Shown piece by piece: positions 8,311 through 18,580 of a stretch of DNA of 64,000 nucleotides. The stretch comes from Dissophora ornata. Lineage: Eukaryota > Mortierellomycota > Mortierellomycetes > Mortierellales > Mortierellaceae. The position numbers were made by a program, and so were the translations under genes. The notes under the pieces are model-generated. The model made no database searches and was not told where the DNA came from. It saw nothing but the letters and a program-made list of their open reading frames with translations. Position 1 is the stretch's first letter, and every line of letters starts with the position of its first letter. The stretch covers positions 1-64,000 of the forward strand of contig MU616581.1 in assembly GCA_025201705.1 (NCBI GenBank), in the 5' to 3' direction.

Positions 8311-10925
8311 ATTCCGCTCCCGCACAGACATGCAAGATCGCTATGTGCCGGACACTGTTTTCCTAGAGAAGGCCAGCCCTGTTGATGACGTGGAACTTTC
8401 AGGATTGAAGCCGTCGACCCCCCGTCCTCCAAAGCCAAAGGTGCCATCCACCCGCATCGACCAAGCACGTGCCCCCGCTCCCGAGATGAAAAAGAAAAAA
8501 CTCCTTGGTGACCCTACGAGAATAGCTGGACCCAAGGCCCTGAAGAGATCGTTCCAATCTGTTTTCGCCACGGTCACGCTCACGACTGGATCCCTACAAG
8601 GCTGTCTATGGAGATCAACCAATCTGTCCAAAGCAGAGATTGCGCAGGTTACCCAACGCTTGGGTTTGGCCGTCTCTACCGTCAATAGCGCCAAACACGT
8701 TGTGTATAAGCTAGCAGAGATGCGAATTCTGCAGCCGCTGCTCAAGACTGGACCCGACCAGGTAGAGGATGGACTGGGCAAGAGCTTCTTGGAGAAGATC
8801 CTGGATTCCGAATGGGCGGAGAGGTTTCTCCAGAACTTACTGTCCTTCGTCTTGAGGAATTCCACTGTAACCCAAGGACGTCCACCCGCGTCGGACAAGA
8901 GCAAGGATGCTGTCGCTGAGGCAATCTCGACGTTCAACGAGTTCAAGAAAACACTGTGCCCAGGGTTCAAAGCCCTCAACCCATCAGATCTGGCTTTGAG
9001 TAACATTATCGCTGAACTTGCACCCAGGATTTGTCTGAATTTGAAACTGCATTTCAGAAGAATGCCAGAGACCCTTAGAACAAAAGTACGATTCATCAAT
9101 GAGGTGGAAAACATATTTTAACACTATTTTTGTTTATACGACGCTAGCTCTCCAGGTTATCTATTGATTGCGATGGTCTTCCTGAAATGGATCAAGATGA
9201 TGCCGACGCTGGCGGTGATGCCAGTGCTGCTGATGTTAACGTGGATGTGGACGACGACACCCTCCAACGATCCAAAAAGATTGTTTTCAAGCCAGGTCAT
9301 ATTCAACTCTGCTGGCAATACTTCCTTCGTTTACCATCATCCAAGCGGCCCCGGTTCTGCGCTCACGCCAAAATGAGCGATGCTTTCATCGACATCAACG
9401 AGGAGGCGTTGGTAGCGCTTCTCTGGGGACAGAATGCAGGCCAGCTGGACAACGTATGGGAGGACACTCACTACACTCACAACTGGGCAGTCACCAAACA
9501 GCGTTCTTCGTACGGGGAGGTGATCAAGGAACTATTCATCGGGGATCGGGATGCCATCAAGAAAGCCAGTAACAAGCAGCAGACGACATACGGGAAGAAG
9601 ACAACAACTATGGCTGAGCGTCATGAAGCCCATCCACACATCTATGGACAGTTGGAGCTCGCGCAGTATTGGACAAGGAGGGTCAATTATTTCCGAGAAC
9701 GGCACAACGCGGCCCAGACACCACCATTGTCATCCTCAACATCATCGTCATCGACGGCCTCCGCCCCACCGCCCCACCGCCTCTGCCCACCCCACCTCCG
9801 CTGCAGCGTTCTTACCGCTACGCCCTCAACAACTATATCAGGACGGATGGCCAACAATTGCAGATCCTCGCGTATGACCTTACAAGACCCCGCCAACCAC
9901 CCAATCGCAAGGACTTTCTTTCAAGAGTCGAGAAATTGTACCCCACGCAGCGGCACCTTATCGAGGCGTTCGGTGATGATCTTGATTCTGTCATTGTCGT
10001 CGGCATTGACCCTGGAGAAGTAGTGAGTGGGGCATTTTGTTTGACGCTTCCCGGTGGAAAGGTCATTAACTTGCTGGTGAAGAGAGCGTCTCTATACCAA
10101 CCTACTCTGGCGTTCCGAGACTGGGAGCAGCATTGGAAGCGGCAGCATCCAACAGCTGGTCCAGGCGATGTTGTCGACTCGTCCCTTTGGACACGGATTC
10201 CCGACTTGGACAAGCCCACCACTCTCCCGTCTGCCCATGACCTAGAGAATTCTCTCCCCTCAACAGACTACGACTCATAGGGAGCTTTGACGGCAGCCCA
10301 CAAGAGGTACTACGAGCTAGAACCGCTGGTCCACGGAATTTACGCATCTGGAGACTGGAAGGAGGCGGTTCACCAGCAGAGAATGGCAAAAATGTCGGAG
10401 ATGGATTTGGCCGCGGCTGGCGTTTTGCGGATGGTGGATGAGGCCTGTCAGGGCGCACCTGTCGATCAGAGAAAAGTCCTTTTTGCTCTGGGGAACGGAA
10501 CCTTCCGTTCTGGCTTGAACCTGTCTTCGATGCACACCACATTTCTCAGACGACTCTTGCAGAAGGTATGAAAGGCGAAAAGAAATCGTGAAAGGCATGG
10601 TTGTACTTCATTGTTTTGATTGTGTGTAACCATTATGTTATTTCTGCACCGATAGAGTGCTGCGCTTGGATACAAGGCTGCCCTGGTAGATGAATACCTT
10701 ACATCAACAATGTGTCCAACATGCGTTGTCGAGAACCGGGCCAACCGCCTCGCCAAGCCGTCAATGAGAACGTGCGCTTGCGTTGAGTGCGCCCGGTGGA
10801 TTCACCGAGATGGAGTGGGGGCGCACAACATCGCTTTGATCGGACAGCACTACCTCAAGACACTTGGACGTCCCCCGTCCCTCTCGAGACCGTCCTCCCT
10901 CCCCAACAGACAACAACCTCTATAG
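8311..10925 (+). other. Fanzor (TnpB-like RuvC/zinc-ribbon) region of the composite gene
   Basis: The C-terminal half shows the order of motifs expected of Fanzor/OrfB proteins. VVGIDPGEVVSG is RuvC-I (Asp codon 10008-10010). VLFALGNGTF is followed, after the 10566-10655 intron, by ALVDEYLTSTMCPTC, and then CACVECARWIHRDGVGAHNIA (RuvC-III Asp codon 10809-10811). CPTC and CVEC are the zinc-ribbon knuckles. The Glu in VDEY (10692-10694) sits where a relocated catalytic Glu has been described for Fanzor. The upstream part (8311-9800) is a lineage-specific N-terminal region with an acidic segment near 9190-9260. The known role of Fanzor proteins is RNA-guided DNA cleavage using an omega-type RNA. 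Whether this copy works is doubtful given TAG 10278-10280 and the frame change. Confidence 0.8.
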
Positions 10926-10946
10926 ATTGAACCTATAGTTTACTAC

Positions 10947-10973
10947 TATCCCCCTTTTACGGATTAAGGGATA
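10947..10973 (+). other. Hairpin just after the Fanzor stop, candidate part of a guide RNA or 3' end
   Basis: TATCCCCCTT (10947-10956) pairs with AAGGGATA (10966-10973), leaving two unpaired C, 22 nt after the stop at 10925. In TnpB and Fanzor systems the guide RNA scaffold commonly overlaps or follows the 3' end of the gene. That makes this the place to look, but the hairpin alone does not prove it. A 3' processing structure is equally possible. Confidence 0.25.
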
Positions 10974-11619
10974 CGACAACCAGTATGGCACCTGACCCCT
11001 ACTAGCTTCCTTTTTATATTTGACCGAAGAAAGTTGATATTTACACGGAACAGGGGCTTTTACATGCTCCCATGAGGCTCTCCTATTGTTCCCAACAAAA
11101 GCGGAGTATGAGCCATAGCGTTGCTCTGAGGGCGATCATGTCGTCTTTGTTCTCTGCATGGAAAAGTACATCAACTAGCCGAGTATCCACGCCTGTGCAT
11201 AAAAATCTAGCTTCTATTTAGGTTAGCTATGGGTCTACCCTCTTTTGCTATTTGAAAGGGAATTGAAGACGCTGATTCAGTTCCCGAAAAAGTGGATGAC
11301 AAGAGTTACTGGAAGCTATCGAACAAAAATAAGATATACAGGGAAGAGCTGTGGACAGCAGTGGAAGCAAACTATGAGAGAATCCAGAGTATTTATTTTC
11401 ACAAATGACCTCCGGTTTTCGTGGGGGTGCCGTCGCGTCATTGGTCTTGCGCCGTGCAACCGTCGCTTTGAGCTAAGAAATCTCGATCACAGTGCCATTC
11501 TCAATCGCGCTAGCTCAGATTTCCACCAGTCGAAGTCGCTGTCAAAAATAGATGGCTCTGGAAACGAGGACCGTTTTTTGGGTCAAATACACCTTCACTC
11601 CTTTCATCCCCTTCCAACG
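10974..11619. other. Intergenic between Fanzor and kelch gene 2
   Basis: No gene is supported. The open frame upstream of 11620 (from 11245) lacks protein-like composition and is taken as 5' region. It may hold the 3' border of the Fanzor-bearing element, but no inverted repeat matching the upstream side was recognised. Confidence 0.4.
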
Positions 11620-13022
11620 ATGCAGTTGCGATCCCCATTTGCGCCAGCAATAGCCTTGCTGCTGAGTCTTGTCTGGAATACTCAACATGTGGTTTGTCAA
11701 AACATGCCCTCCAAATCGACGCCACCCTGCACAGTGCCAAGGGCAGTTTGGGCGCCCTCCCATGCAGCCTTAAACAGCAAGCTCTATATCCAAGGTGGAC
11801 AGGCCCAGGATCTGAGCTATGTTGGACAGTTCTTCGCCCTCGATCTTTCTACTGCATGGGATGTCCAATGCCCCGTATGGGAGGAACTGCCAAGCGGCCC
11901 CATCAACTTCTATCATAGTAGCACCTCAGTGCCGCCCAGACCAACCGTGCCATCGGATACCACTGAAAATATGGCCATGGGTACGATATTGACGTTCAAA
12001 GCGCCAGTCGACTCGTCTAGTCTTATCAACCGATACGATATTGCGACGAGAACCTGGGCTAATTCGAGCGTCCAGGTGTTGGTGCCTCGACGGTATGGCA
12101 TTGATGCGGTGACGAATCCAAGTTCAGGATTGGTCTACCTGCTGGGCGGTTACAACACATGGCTCCTTGATAAGATGGCTATTTATGACCCGTACTCGGA
12201 CTCGCTTGCGTCAGAGCCCCTATCAGAAGAACAGGGCAGCGAAAAGGCCCAGGTCTGGGGACTTGATTACTATTCTGCAGCGTGGGTATCTAGCTTGCAG
12301 CGGGTGATTTATATTGGAGGGACAAGTGACACATATCCGAACAAGACAAAGGCGAGCATTGAACTGTACTCACCAGCGGAGGATAAATGGATATCCGTCG
12401 TAAGTTCTGTCTTGGCATGAAGACACTGGCTCTCCTTGAAAAAATTGATCACTGAAATCACTGTCACGCGATTCGATTTGTTTCGATTCGATGCGTAGGA
12501 AACAAAAGGGGATGTGCCACAGGACACTGATGGAGCTTGCCTGGCAATTGGTTGGTATTTGTGTCTGCTTTCTGTGTAATACGATATATCCACACACTCA
12601 CACGCGGCCATGCACGCGTTTTTCTCGTAGACGAGATTGGAGGCCAGGCAATCCTTTTCGGGGGCTCGGGACAACTTCACGACTCCAACCAAATCTTCTT
12701 CCTCAATCTGGATCCTGCATCAGATGCGATTTACACTTGGAAACAGGGTCAGCTGGCGAACCAATCGCGACGAAGTATGGCGTGTGCAGCTTACGGAAGG
12801 TTCTTCGTGGCCTGGGGCGGTAACATACCTCGTCTATCTTTCATGGCATGTATTTCTACCATGTAATGTTATGCTTCTAAATATCTATGATGTTTTGTGT
12901 ATCCCTCTCTAGGTAAGGTGAACAACGCCGTGGGCAACTATCAGACCCCGGTCGTTTACGACTTGAGCAAAAGTCAGTGGGTGGGCCGATACGATCCGAT
13001 TTCTGGAACATCAAGCTCCTAG
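11620..13022 (+). CDS. Secreted kelch/galactose-oxidase-like protein (family member 2)
   Basis: Four exons agree in phase: 11620-12399, 12499-12550, 12631-12819 and 12913-13022, giving 376 residues. The start at 11620 opens a clear signal peptide (MQLRSPFAPAIALLLSLVWN). Kelch-like blades follow, with LVYLLGGYNTWLLDKM, KGDVPQDTDGACLAIG (split by an intron), GGQAILFGG and FFVAWGG. Unlike its five paralogues in the window it ends soon after the last blade (GTSSS) with no transmembrane helix, so it is predicted to be released or wall-trapped. It is also the only one of the six that needs introns. Function is unknown beyond a beta-propeller fold. Exon 2 is only 52 nt, the least certain part of the model. 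Confidence 0.75.
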
Positions 13023-13574
13023 CGATTTGATAACATCTCTCTAACATCTCTCTCGCTGAAGAGCACTCAATGGCACATGTCGTCGATTCCCTTTTGGGAT
13101 TGGTTGCTTTACTCGTTCGTGACTTGAGTTCTGAAGTTTAAATGTTTAAAAAAGATGGTCTGTAGAAAAAGAAAAAAAAAGATCCTGGGTTTCCAGTTCA
13201 TTATTTGGTTATGTTGTATCTTCATCTCAACAGGCTTAATGATCTCCTGCGTTATCACCATTTGCTGCCTGACACGTGGCGCAGCCGCTTTGTGTTTTAG
13301 CAGCTGCAGGTGCTGCCATCATCGGTCGAGATTCAGTTGTTGTCCTAGTCATGATCGAAAACGGGGCGTTGCTGCTCAGTCAGGTTGTCATGTTCATCAT
13401 TTAGACCGGCCTGATAGCATGCAAATGGCAAGCAATGCAGCAGGTGGCTACACAGCAAGTTCTTCGCACGACGACACGCCGCGCATCCAAAGTCCAAATA
13501 TACATTCTTCGTTTATTGCAGTGCGCATGGTATGCATTACACGTAATATCTTGACGACCTACTTTCTTTCACTC
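13023..13574. other. Intergenic between convergent genes
   Basis: This holds the 3' regions of the secreted kelch gene (plus) and the small secreted protein (minus). The ORF at 13155-13790 on plus is antisense to the latter and looks non-coding. Confidence 0.5.
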
Positions 13575-14285
13575 TCACATGGCCCGGAATCTGGCCACGT
13601 CATAAAGTGCCTTCTTTCTCATTACCACCGCAGGTCCTTCCTCGTCCGAGTGCATCACCGCCATCCACCCGCTCATTGGCAGCGCCATATTGTTTTTGTT
13701 CTCAGCCACCTCGCCTGCTGTCTTCATGGCAGTGCTCTTAGCCTCCGGCCTGATTTGCTTCGTCTCTGCCTCGATAGGCCTCATTGCTGACTCAACTGAC
13801 TTCATCTCTGCCTTTCCTGACTCCATAGCTGCCTCCGCCGGCTTCACCGCTACTTCCATTGGCTCTGCCGATGCCATCACTGGCCTCGCAGCACCGCCGG
13901 GGACATCTGCGACCATGAACGGACCACTGAACGTCTCTGCACCCGACGCATCAATGGCTGAGAAGCTGAACCCTTCGCCAGCACGCATTGGTGTAAACAT
14001 ACAGCTTCCTGCAGCAAGGTTCAAAAAGGCGCAGGCTGGGACCTTGTCTTGGCTCAGATTCATCGGGTTTCCGTAACGCAGTCGAATAGGCCCTGAACCG
14101 GAGCAACCCGACATCTCAACCTTGTACGCTTGGCTTCGATAGAGGGTTTCTTGTGGCGTAACAATGACACAGCTAGGCGTGGTTGCCATTTTAGTTGTGG
14201 GGAATGAGCCCTGAGGGAGAATGACGGCCGATTGAGAACTCGCGACGACAGTCAAAGCAAGCAGTGCGATGGAAATACGAGTCAT
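13575..14285 (-). CDS. Small secreted protein, unknown function
   Basis: Encodes 236 residues with a signal peptide (MTRISIALLALTVVASSQSA). A Cys-containing domain of about 110 residues follows, with phrases CVIVTPQETLYRSQAYKVEM and GPIRLRYGNPMNL. Its layout recalls the N-terminal Ig-like domain of fungal Kre9/Knh1-type wall proteins, but the resemblance is weak. The C-terminal third is a low-complexity run rich in Ala, Glu, Lys and Met (units like PAEAAMESG, KSVESAMRP, IEAETKQIRP). No GPI signal or transmembrane segment is seen at the end. It is likely secreted or wall-associated. It is convergent with the secreted kelch gene. Confidence 0.65.
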   Translation of the reverse strand: MTRISIALLALTVVASSQSAVILPQGSFPTTKMATTPSCVIVTPQETLYRSQAYKVEMSGCSGSGPIRLRYGNPMNLSQDKVPACAFLNLAAGSCMFTPMRAGEGFSFSAIDASGAETFSGPFMVADVPGGAARPVMASAEPMEVAVKPAEAAMESGKAEMKSVESAMRPIEAETKQIRPEAKSTAMKTAGEVAENKNNMALPMSGWMAVMHSDEEGPAVVMRKKALYDVARFRAM

Positions 14286-15275
14286 GCTACTATGAGGATA
14301 GCTACGGTGCTAGTGGAAAATAGTACGAAGGTTTGTTGACTATCTGTTGGCGCAGGAAAAATGCAGACGTTTTATTGTTTTGTATGCCTACCGGTGTAGC
14401 AACAAGAGAATGTACGAATCGTGTAAAATGAAAGGAGGTGCATTGATACCCGGTTGTCCTTTTGTGTAGCTCTCTCACTCCTTACTCCCGCGATAGTAGA
14501 GGCGTTCTCAGCGATATTTAATTTTAGGGACTTGAAATGCGTGTTGGAACTTTTGCATGCATGTGAGCTCAAAAATAAAATTTAAAAAAGCAAGACAGTG
14601 CTACCATCCAAATATGGCCGACAATTGTCACCGCCCCGTGTTCTACGACCCAGGAAACATGATGTGGCAGCCTAACAAAGTTAAGGTCGGTATGGAATTC
14701 TATAGAGTGTCGTGTGCTCGACCAGAGCTTCGTTATTTCAGTTGCTCTAATCTATGCACATGCCGTCAACGAGGAGAAACAATTTTCCCCAGGAAACATT
14801 GAATTCAAAGAAAACAAAGAAAAATTCTATTCTCACTAGTGTCTCGTCATCGGCACTCGGCAGTATGAGGAGCGGAATTTAGGTTCAAGGTGACCGATTT
14901 TCTCGGCTGGACCCTTGTCATTCGTGAGACATCGTGCATAGTAGATACGCCAGATGCCACTTTGTTTTGCTTAGTTTTACCTCGCTAGTCTGCAACACTT
15001 TGTGTTAAGGAAAAACAAAAGGAAAGCTGTTACCCAGAAACCAGATTTCTGCTCGGTATCGCTGTCGCGCGTGTTTCTCTACAAAATATGGTCGCTTACT
15101 CTTCCCTTCCCCTCGTCAGAATTACTTTCTTTTCATCTCTTACGATCATCTCCCCTCTTTGCTTGCTGCTGCAACTATCCTTTGTATTAACCTACACAAA
15201 CACCCACAATTACACAGCCACGCTCTTTCTGATACTGTAAACAGTTCACTTCTCACATCAATTGCTCATTTCCTG
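14286..15275. other. Intergenic, divergent promoters
   Basis: This separates the small secreted protein (minus) and the P-type ATPase (plus). A short ORF at 14557-14802 has no recognisable features. A pyrimidine-rich stretch lies at about 15090-15180 ahead of the ATPase start. Confidence 0.45.
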
Positions 15276-18200
15276 ATGGTTAAGAGTAGAGCCGTACAAC
15301 TCGAAGAAGAAGGGCCTTTTCACGCTCACTCCGTCGAAAAAGTCGCTGAGCATTATGGCACAAACACCCTCGAGGGGCTTAGTTCACAAGAGGCTATCGA
15401 GCGACTCAAGAAATATGGTTACAATGAGCTTCAAGGGAATGGTGGAGTGAAATGGTACAAGGTGCTCTGGCGCCAGGTCGCTAATGTCCTCGTCGTCATC
15501 CTCATCATTGCGACTGTAAGTCATCCTTTTTTGTTCGTTTACAAAATATCCTGGAATGGTAATAAAGTCTAGCCCGGCTATTCAGGGCTACCTACGATTT
15601 TAACCTCTTGAAATTGCACCATAGATTTTGTCGTACGCAACTAAAGACTGGGCCGAAGGAAGTGTCATCCTGGTAATCATCATCATGAACGCTGCCATCG
15701 GGTTCTGGCAGGAGTACAACGCCGAGCAGACGATGGAAGCCCTCCGGAACATGTCCTCACCCACAGCCAAGGTGATCCGTGACGAATCCCGGACCACGAT
15801 CCCTAATAACCACGCAGTGCCAGGAGATATCATGATTTTTGAGGACGGAGATGTCATCGGAGCTGACTGTCGTCTCTTCGAGGTCTTTAATCTCGAGACC
15901 GATGAGGCTCTGCTCACCGGAGAGTCACTTCCTGTTCAAAAAAATCTCGATGTCATTGAGAGACCAGATCAACCGCTCGGTGATCGTCTCAACATGGTGT
16001 TTTCCTCTACAACCGTTGTGAAGGGCCGCGCCAAGGGTATTGTGACAGGCACGGGCATGAAGACTCAGATTGGCCAGATTGCAACCACCCTTTTGGAGGT
16101 TGGTGGTAACGAGACGACACCTCTGCAGAAGCGATTGAACAAGATGGCCTACTTTATATTCCTGGCCGCCGTGGTCTTAGTCATTGTGGTGTTTGCGGTG
16201 CATAGTTTTCACTACAACAACGAGACTGCCATCTATGCCATTTCGGTCGCCATTGCCATGATTCCTGAAGGCCTGGTCGCAGTCGTGACTCTGACCATGG
16301 CCTTTGGTGTCAGAAGGATGGCGCAGGTGAAGGCCATCGTGCGACGTCTCTCTAGTTTGGAGAGCTTGGGTGCTGTCACCAATATTTGCTCTGACAAGGT
16401 GAGACAACGAGCTTTTTTTTTTTTGAGCCGAGTCACCTAACAACTTCCACGTCATTGATTAATCCTACAGACTGGAACTCTCACACAATCCAAGATGGTC
16501 GCTGTGCGCATGTGGCTCCCTGGAGATGGATTTTATCGCATGACAGGAACTGGATTTGACCCCGTGGGTGAAATCTATCAGCAGGGCGAGTTGCGTGGTG
16601 GCGACGAGAGTCAGTTACAAGAGCAGCTCATCGAGAATGGCACCGGCTCCAGTCATTTTTCTCAAACTCTTCAGGCAGCGTCTCTCTGCAACATGGCCGA
16701 ACTTCGCAAGACGACACATCCCGAGAGCCACGGTGAATGGTCTGCCATTGGTGATCCTACCGAGATTGCTCTTCAAGTTTTAGCCCACAAGGCAGGTTTC
16801 GCTAAGCCTGATCTGCTGGCAGAGGGATTCAAACTCGTAGCCGAAAATCCTTTCGATTCTTCTGTCAAGCGCATGTCAGTCTTGTATCAAGGCCCCGAGA
16901 GACAGGAAGGTCCTGGAGAGTATTTCATTCTCCTGAAAGGCGCCACTGAGCGTGTCCTCAGCTGTTGCACTCACTACCTTGACGGAGAAAACGAACGTAG
17001 TGTGAATGGGGAAAAGGGAGACGTTGATCGACAGGATTTTGAAGCCATGATCAGCGAAAAGGTGGACATTCTGGCAGACAGAGGTCTTAGAGTTTTGAGT
17101 GTGGCATTCCGCAGGTATCATCCTCAACCAGAAGTGGATCTAGTTCATGACCTGACTCGCGAAGAGATGGAGCAGGATATGATTTTCTTGGGTTTGATAG
17201 GAATCTACGACCCGCCTCGCGCAGAGTCGCGTCCTGCTGTCCTTGAGTGTTATGATGCCGGAATCCGAGTCCATATGCTAACAGGTGACCACCCCTCGAC
17301 AGCCGCTGCTATCGCTAAAGAGGTTGCCATCATTCCTTCCGATGTTCCTGTGAAAGGCAATCCTTTGATTATGACGGCTATCCAGTTCGAGTCCATGTCT
17401 GATGAAGACGTCGACAAGCTAGAGGAGCTTCCCCGCGTGGTCGCTCGCTGCTCACCCAATACTAAGGTCAAGATGATTGCCGCTCTCCATCGCCGCAAAC
17501 TCTTTGCAACTATGACTGGCGACGGCGTCAACGACTCCCCATCGCTCAAAGCCGCCGACGTTGGCATTGCCATGGGCCAATCTGGTTCGGATGTTGCCAA
17601 GCAGGCTGCCGATATTGTGTTGACTGACGACAACTTTGCTACCATTGTGCAAGCTATCGCCGAAGGCCGACGTATTTTTGCTAATATTCAAAAGTTTATT
17701 GCCCATCTCCTGGTAAGCTCGATTTTGTCAGTTGTCTGTTTCAAATCTGTATTCATGATCAGGGCTTGGAAGTTGTTTACCAATGGTATTGCATACATTT
17801 ACATATCAACAGTCTACCAATGTTGCCGAAATCGTGGTCTTGATTGTCGGGTTGGCTTTCAAAGACGATGAGGGATCATCAGTCTTCCCGATGAGCGCAG
17901 TCCAAATTCTATTTGTGAACATGATCACATCTTCGCCTCCAGCCATGGGTCTCGGCCTCGAACCTGCGAGCGAGTCGAACATGCGGGAGCCCCCTCGTTC
18001 AGCCAAGCAAGGGTTGTTCTCGAAAGAAGTCATCATGGACACCTTTGTATATGGCCTGACCATGGGCGCCCTGTGTTTTGCGGCATTTTGCACTGTGCTC
18101 TTTGGATACAACCATGGAAATTTGGGAATTATGTGCAACGCGGAGTATTCGGACGCATGCGAGGGCGTCTTTCGCGCACGTGCAACGGCCTACGCTTCCC

Positions 18201-18580
18201 TGACGTGGCTGCTATTGGCTCACGCTATCAACTGCAGAAGTATCCGCAACAGCAGTTGGTCAATCTCGAGCCTCAGAACCTTGCGCCGAAACAAGATGCT
18301 CTGGCTGTCCATCGTGATCGGAGCAATCATCGTGTTCCCATGTATATACATTCCCGGCTTGAACCACAGTGTCTTCAAACACAGTGGCATCAGCTATGAG
18401 TGGGGCTTTGTCGCGGTCGCATTGGTCATCTTTATTATGGTTTCTGAGCTCTACAAGTTTATTAAGCGGAGGACCATGAAGCCACTTTCGATCAGAGCGA
18501 ACTCCGAGCTCGAGATGGACCGTATGAGGACCTTCATGTCGCTGAACACCCAAAGCGATTCTGTGATGGAAAACAAGTAG
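15276..18580 (+). CDS. P-type cation ATPase, ENA (type IID) like
   Basis: Four exons, 15276-15515, 15625-16398, 16471-17712 and 17813-18580, give 1,007 residues. The N-terminal cation-ATPase domain has LSSQEAIERLKKYGYNEL. TGES is at 178-181, the M4 motif IPEGL at 293-297, the phosphorylation motif CSDKTGTLTQ with Asp337, and TGDGVNDSP at 687-695. About ten membrane helices are expected. The M2 region (DWAEGSVILVIIIMNAAIGFWQEYNAEQTMEALR) and the SPTAKVIRD segment fit fungal ENA-type Na+/K+ efflux pumps better than SERCA or plasma-membrane Ca2+ pumps. The role is export of Na+ or K+ across the plasma membrane or an endomembrane. The intron at 16399-16470 splits the catalytic motif between Lys338 and Thr339. 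The length is typical. The main doubt is ion specificity. Confidence 0.88.

Larger units (their letters stand above)
6352..10925 (+). pseudogene. Composite FEN1/XPG-like nuclease joined to Fanzor (eukaryotic TnpB)
   Basis: Five exons fit by frame and splice signals: 6352-6843, 6928-8225, 8311-9085, 9148-10565 and 10656-10925 (about 1,417 codons). Introns are GTAAGT...ATAG, GTATGT...CTAG, GTACGA...CTAG and GTATGA...ATAG. Every junction keeps phase, and no stop separates the nuclease half from the Fanzor half once 8226-8310 is removed. Three lesions interrupt the frame: TAG at 6784-6786, a one-base frame change in a C-rich tract at about 9720-9810, and TAG at 10278-10280. All catalytic-type motifs except one remain. 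I infer a recently disabled copy of a fused gene. Alternatives are two adjacent genes, suppressed TAG codons, or assembly errors. Neighbouring piggyBac debris fits a mobile origin. Confidence 0.75.

Noticed and set aside
8341..9114. 257-codon antisense frame over Fanzor exon 3
   Set aside because: It overlaps a spliced exon that has better protein character and fits flanking phases. No motif on the antisense.
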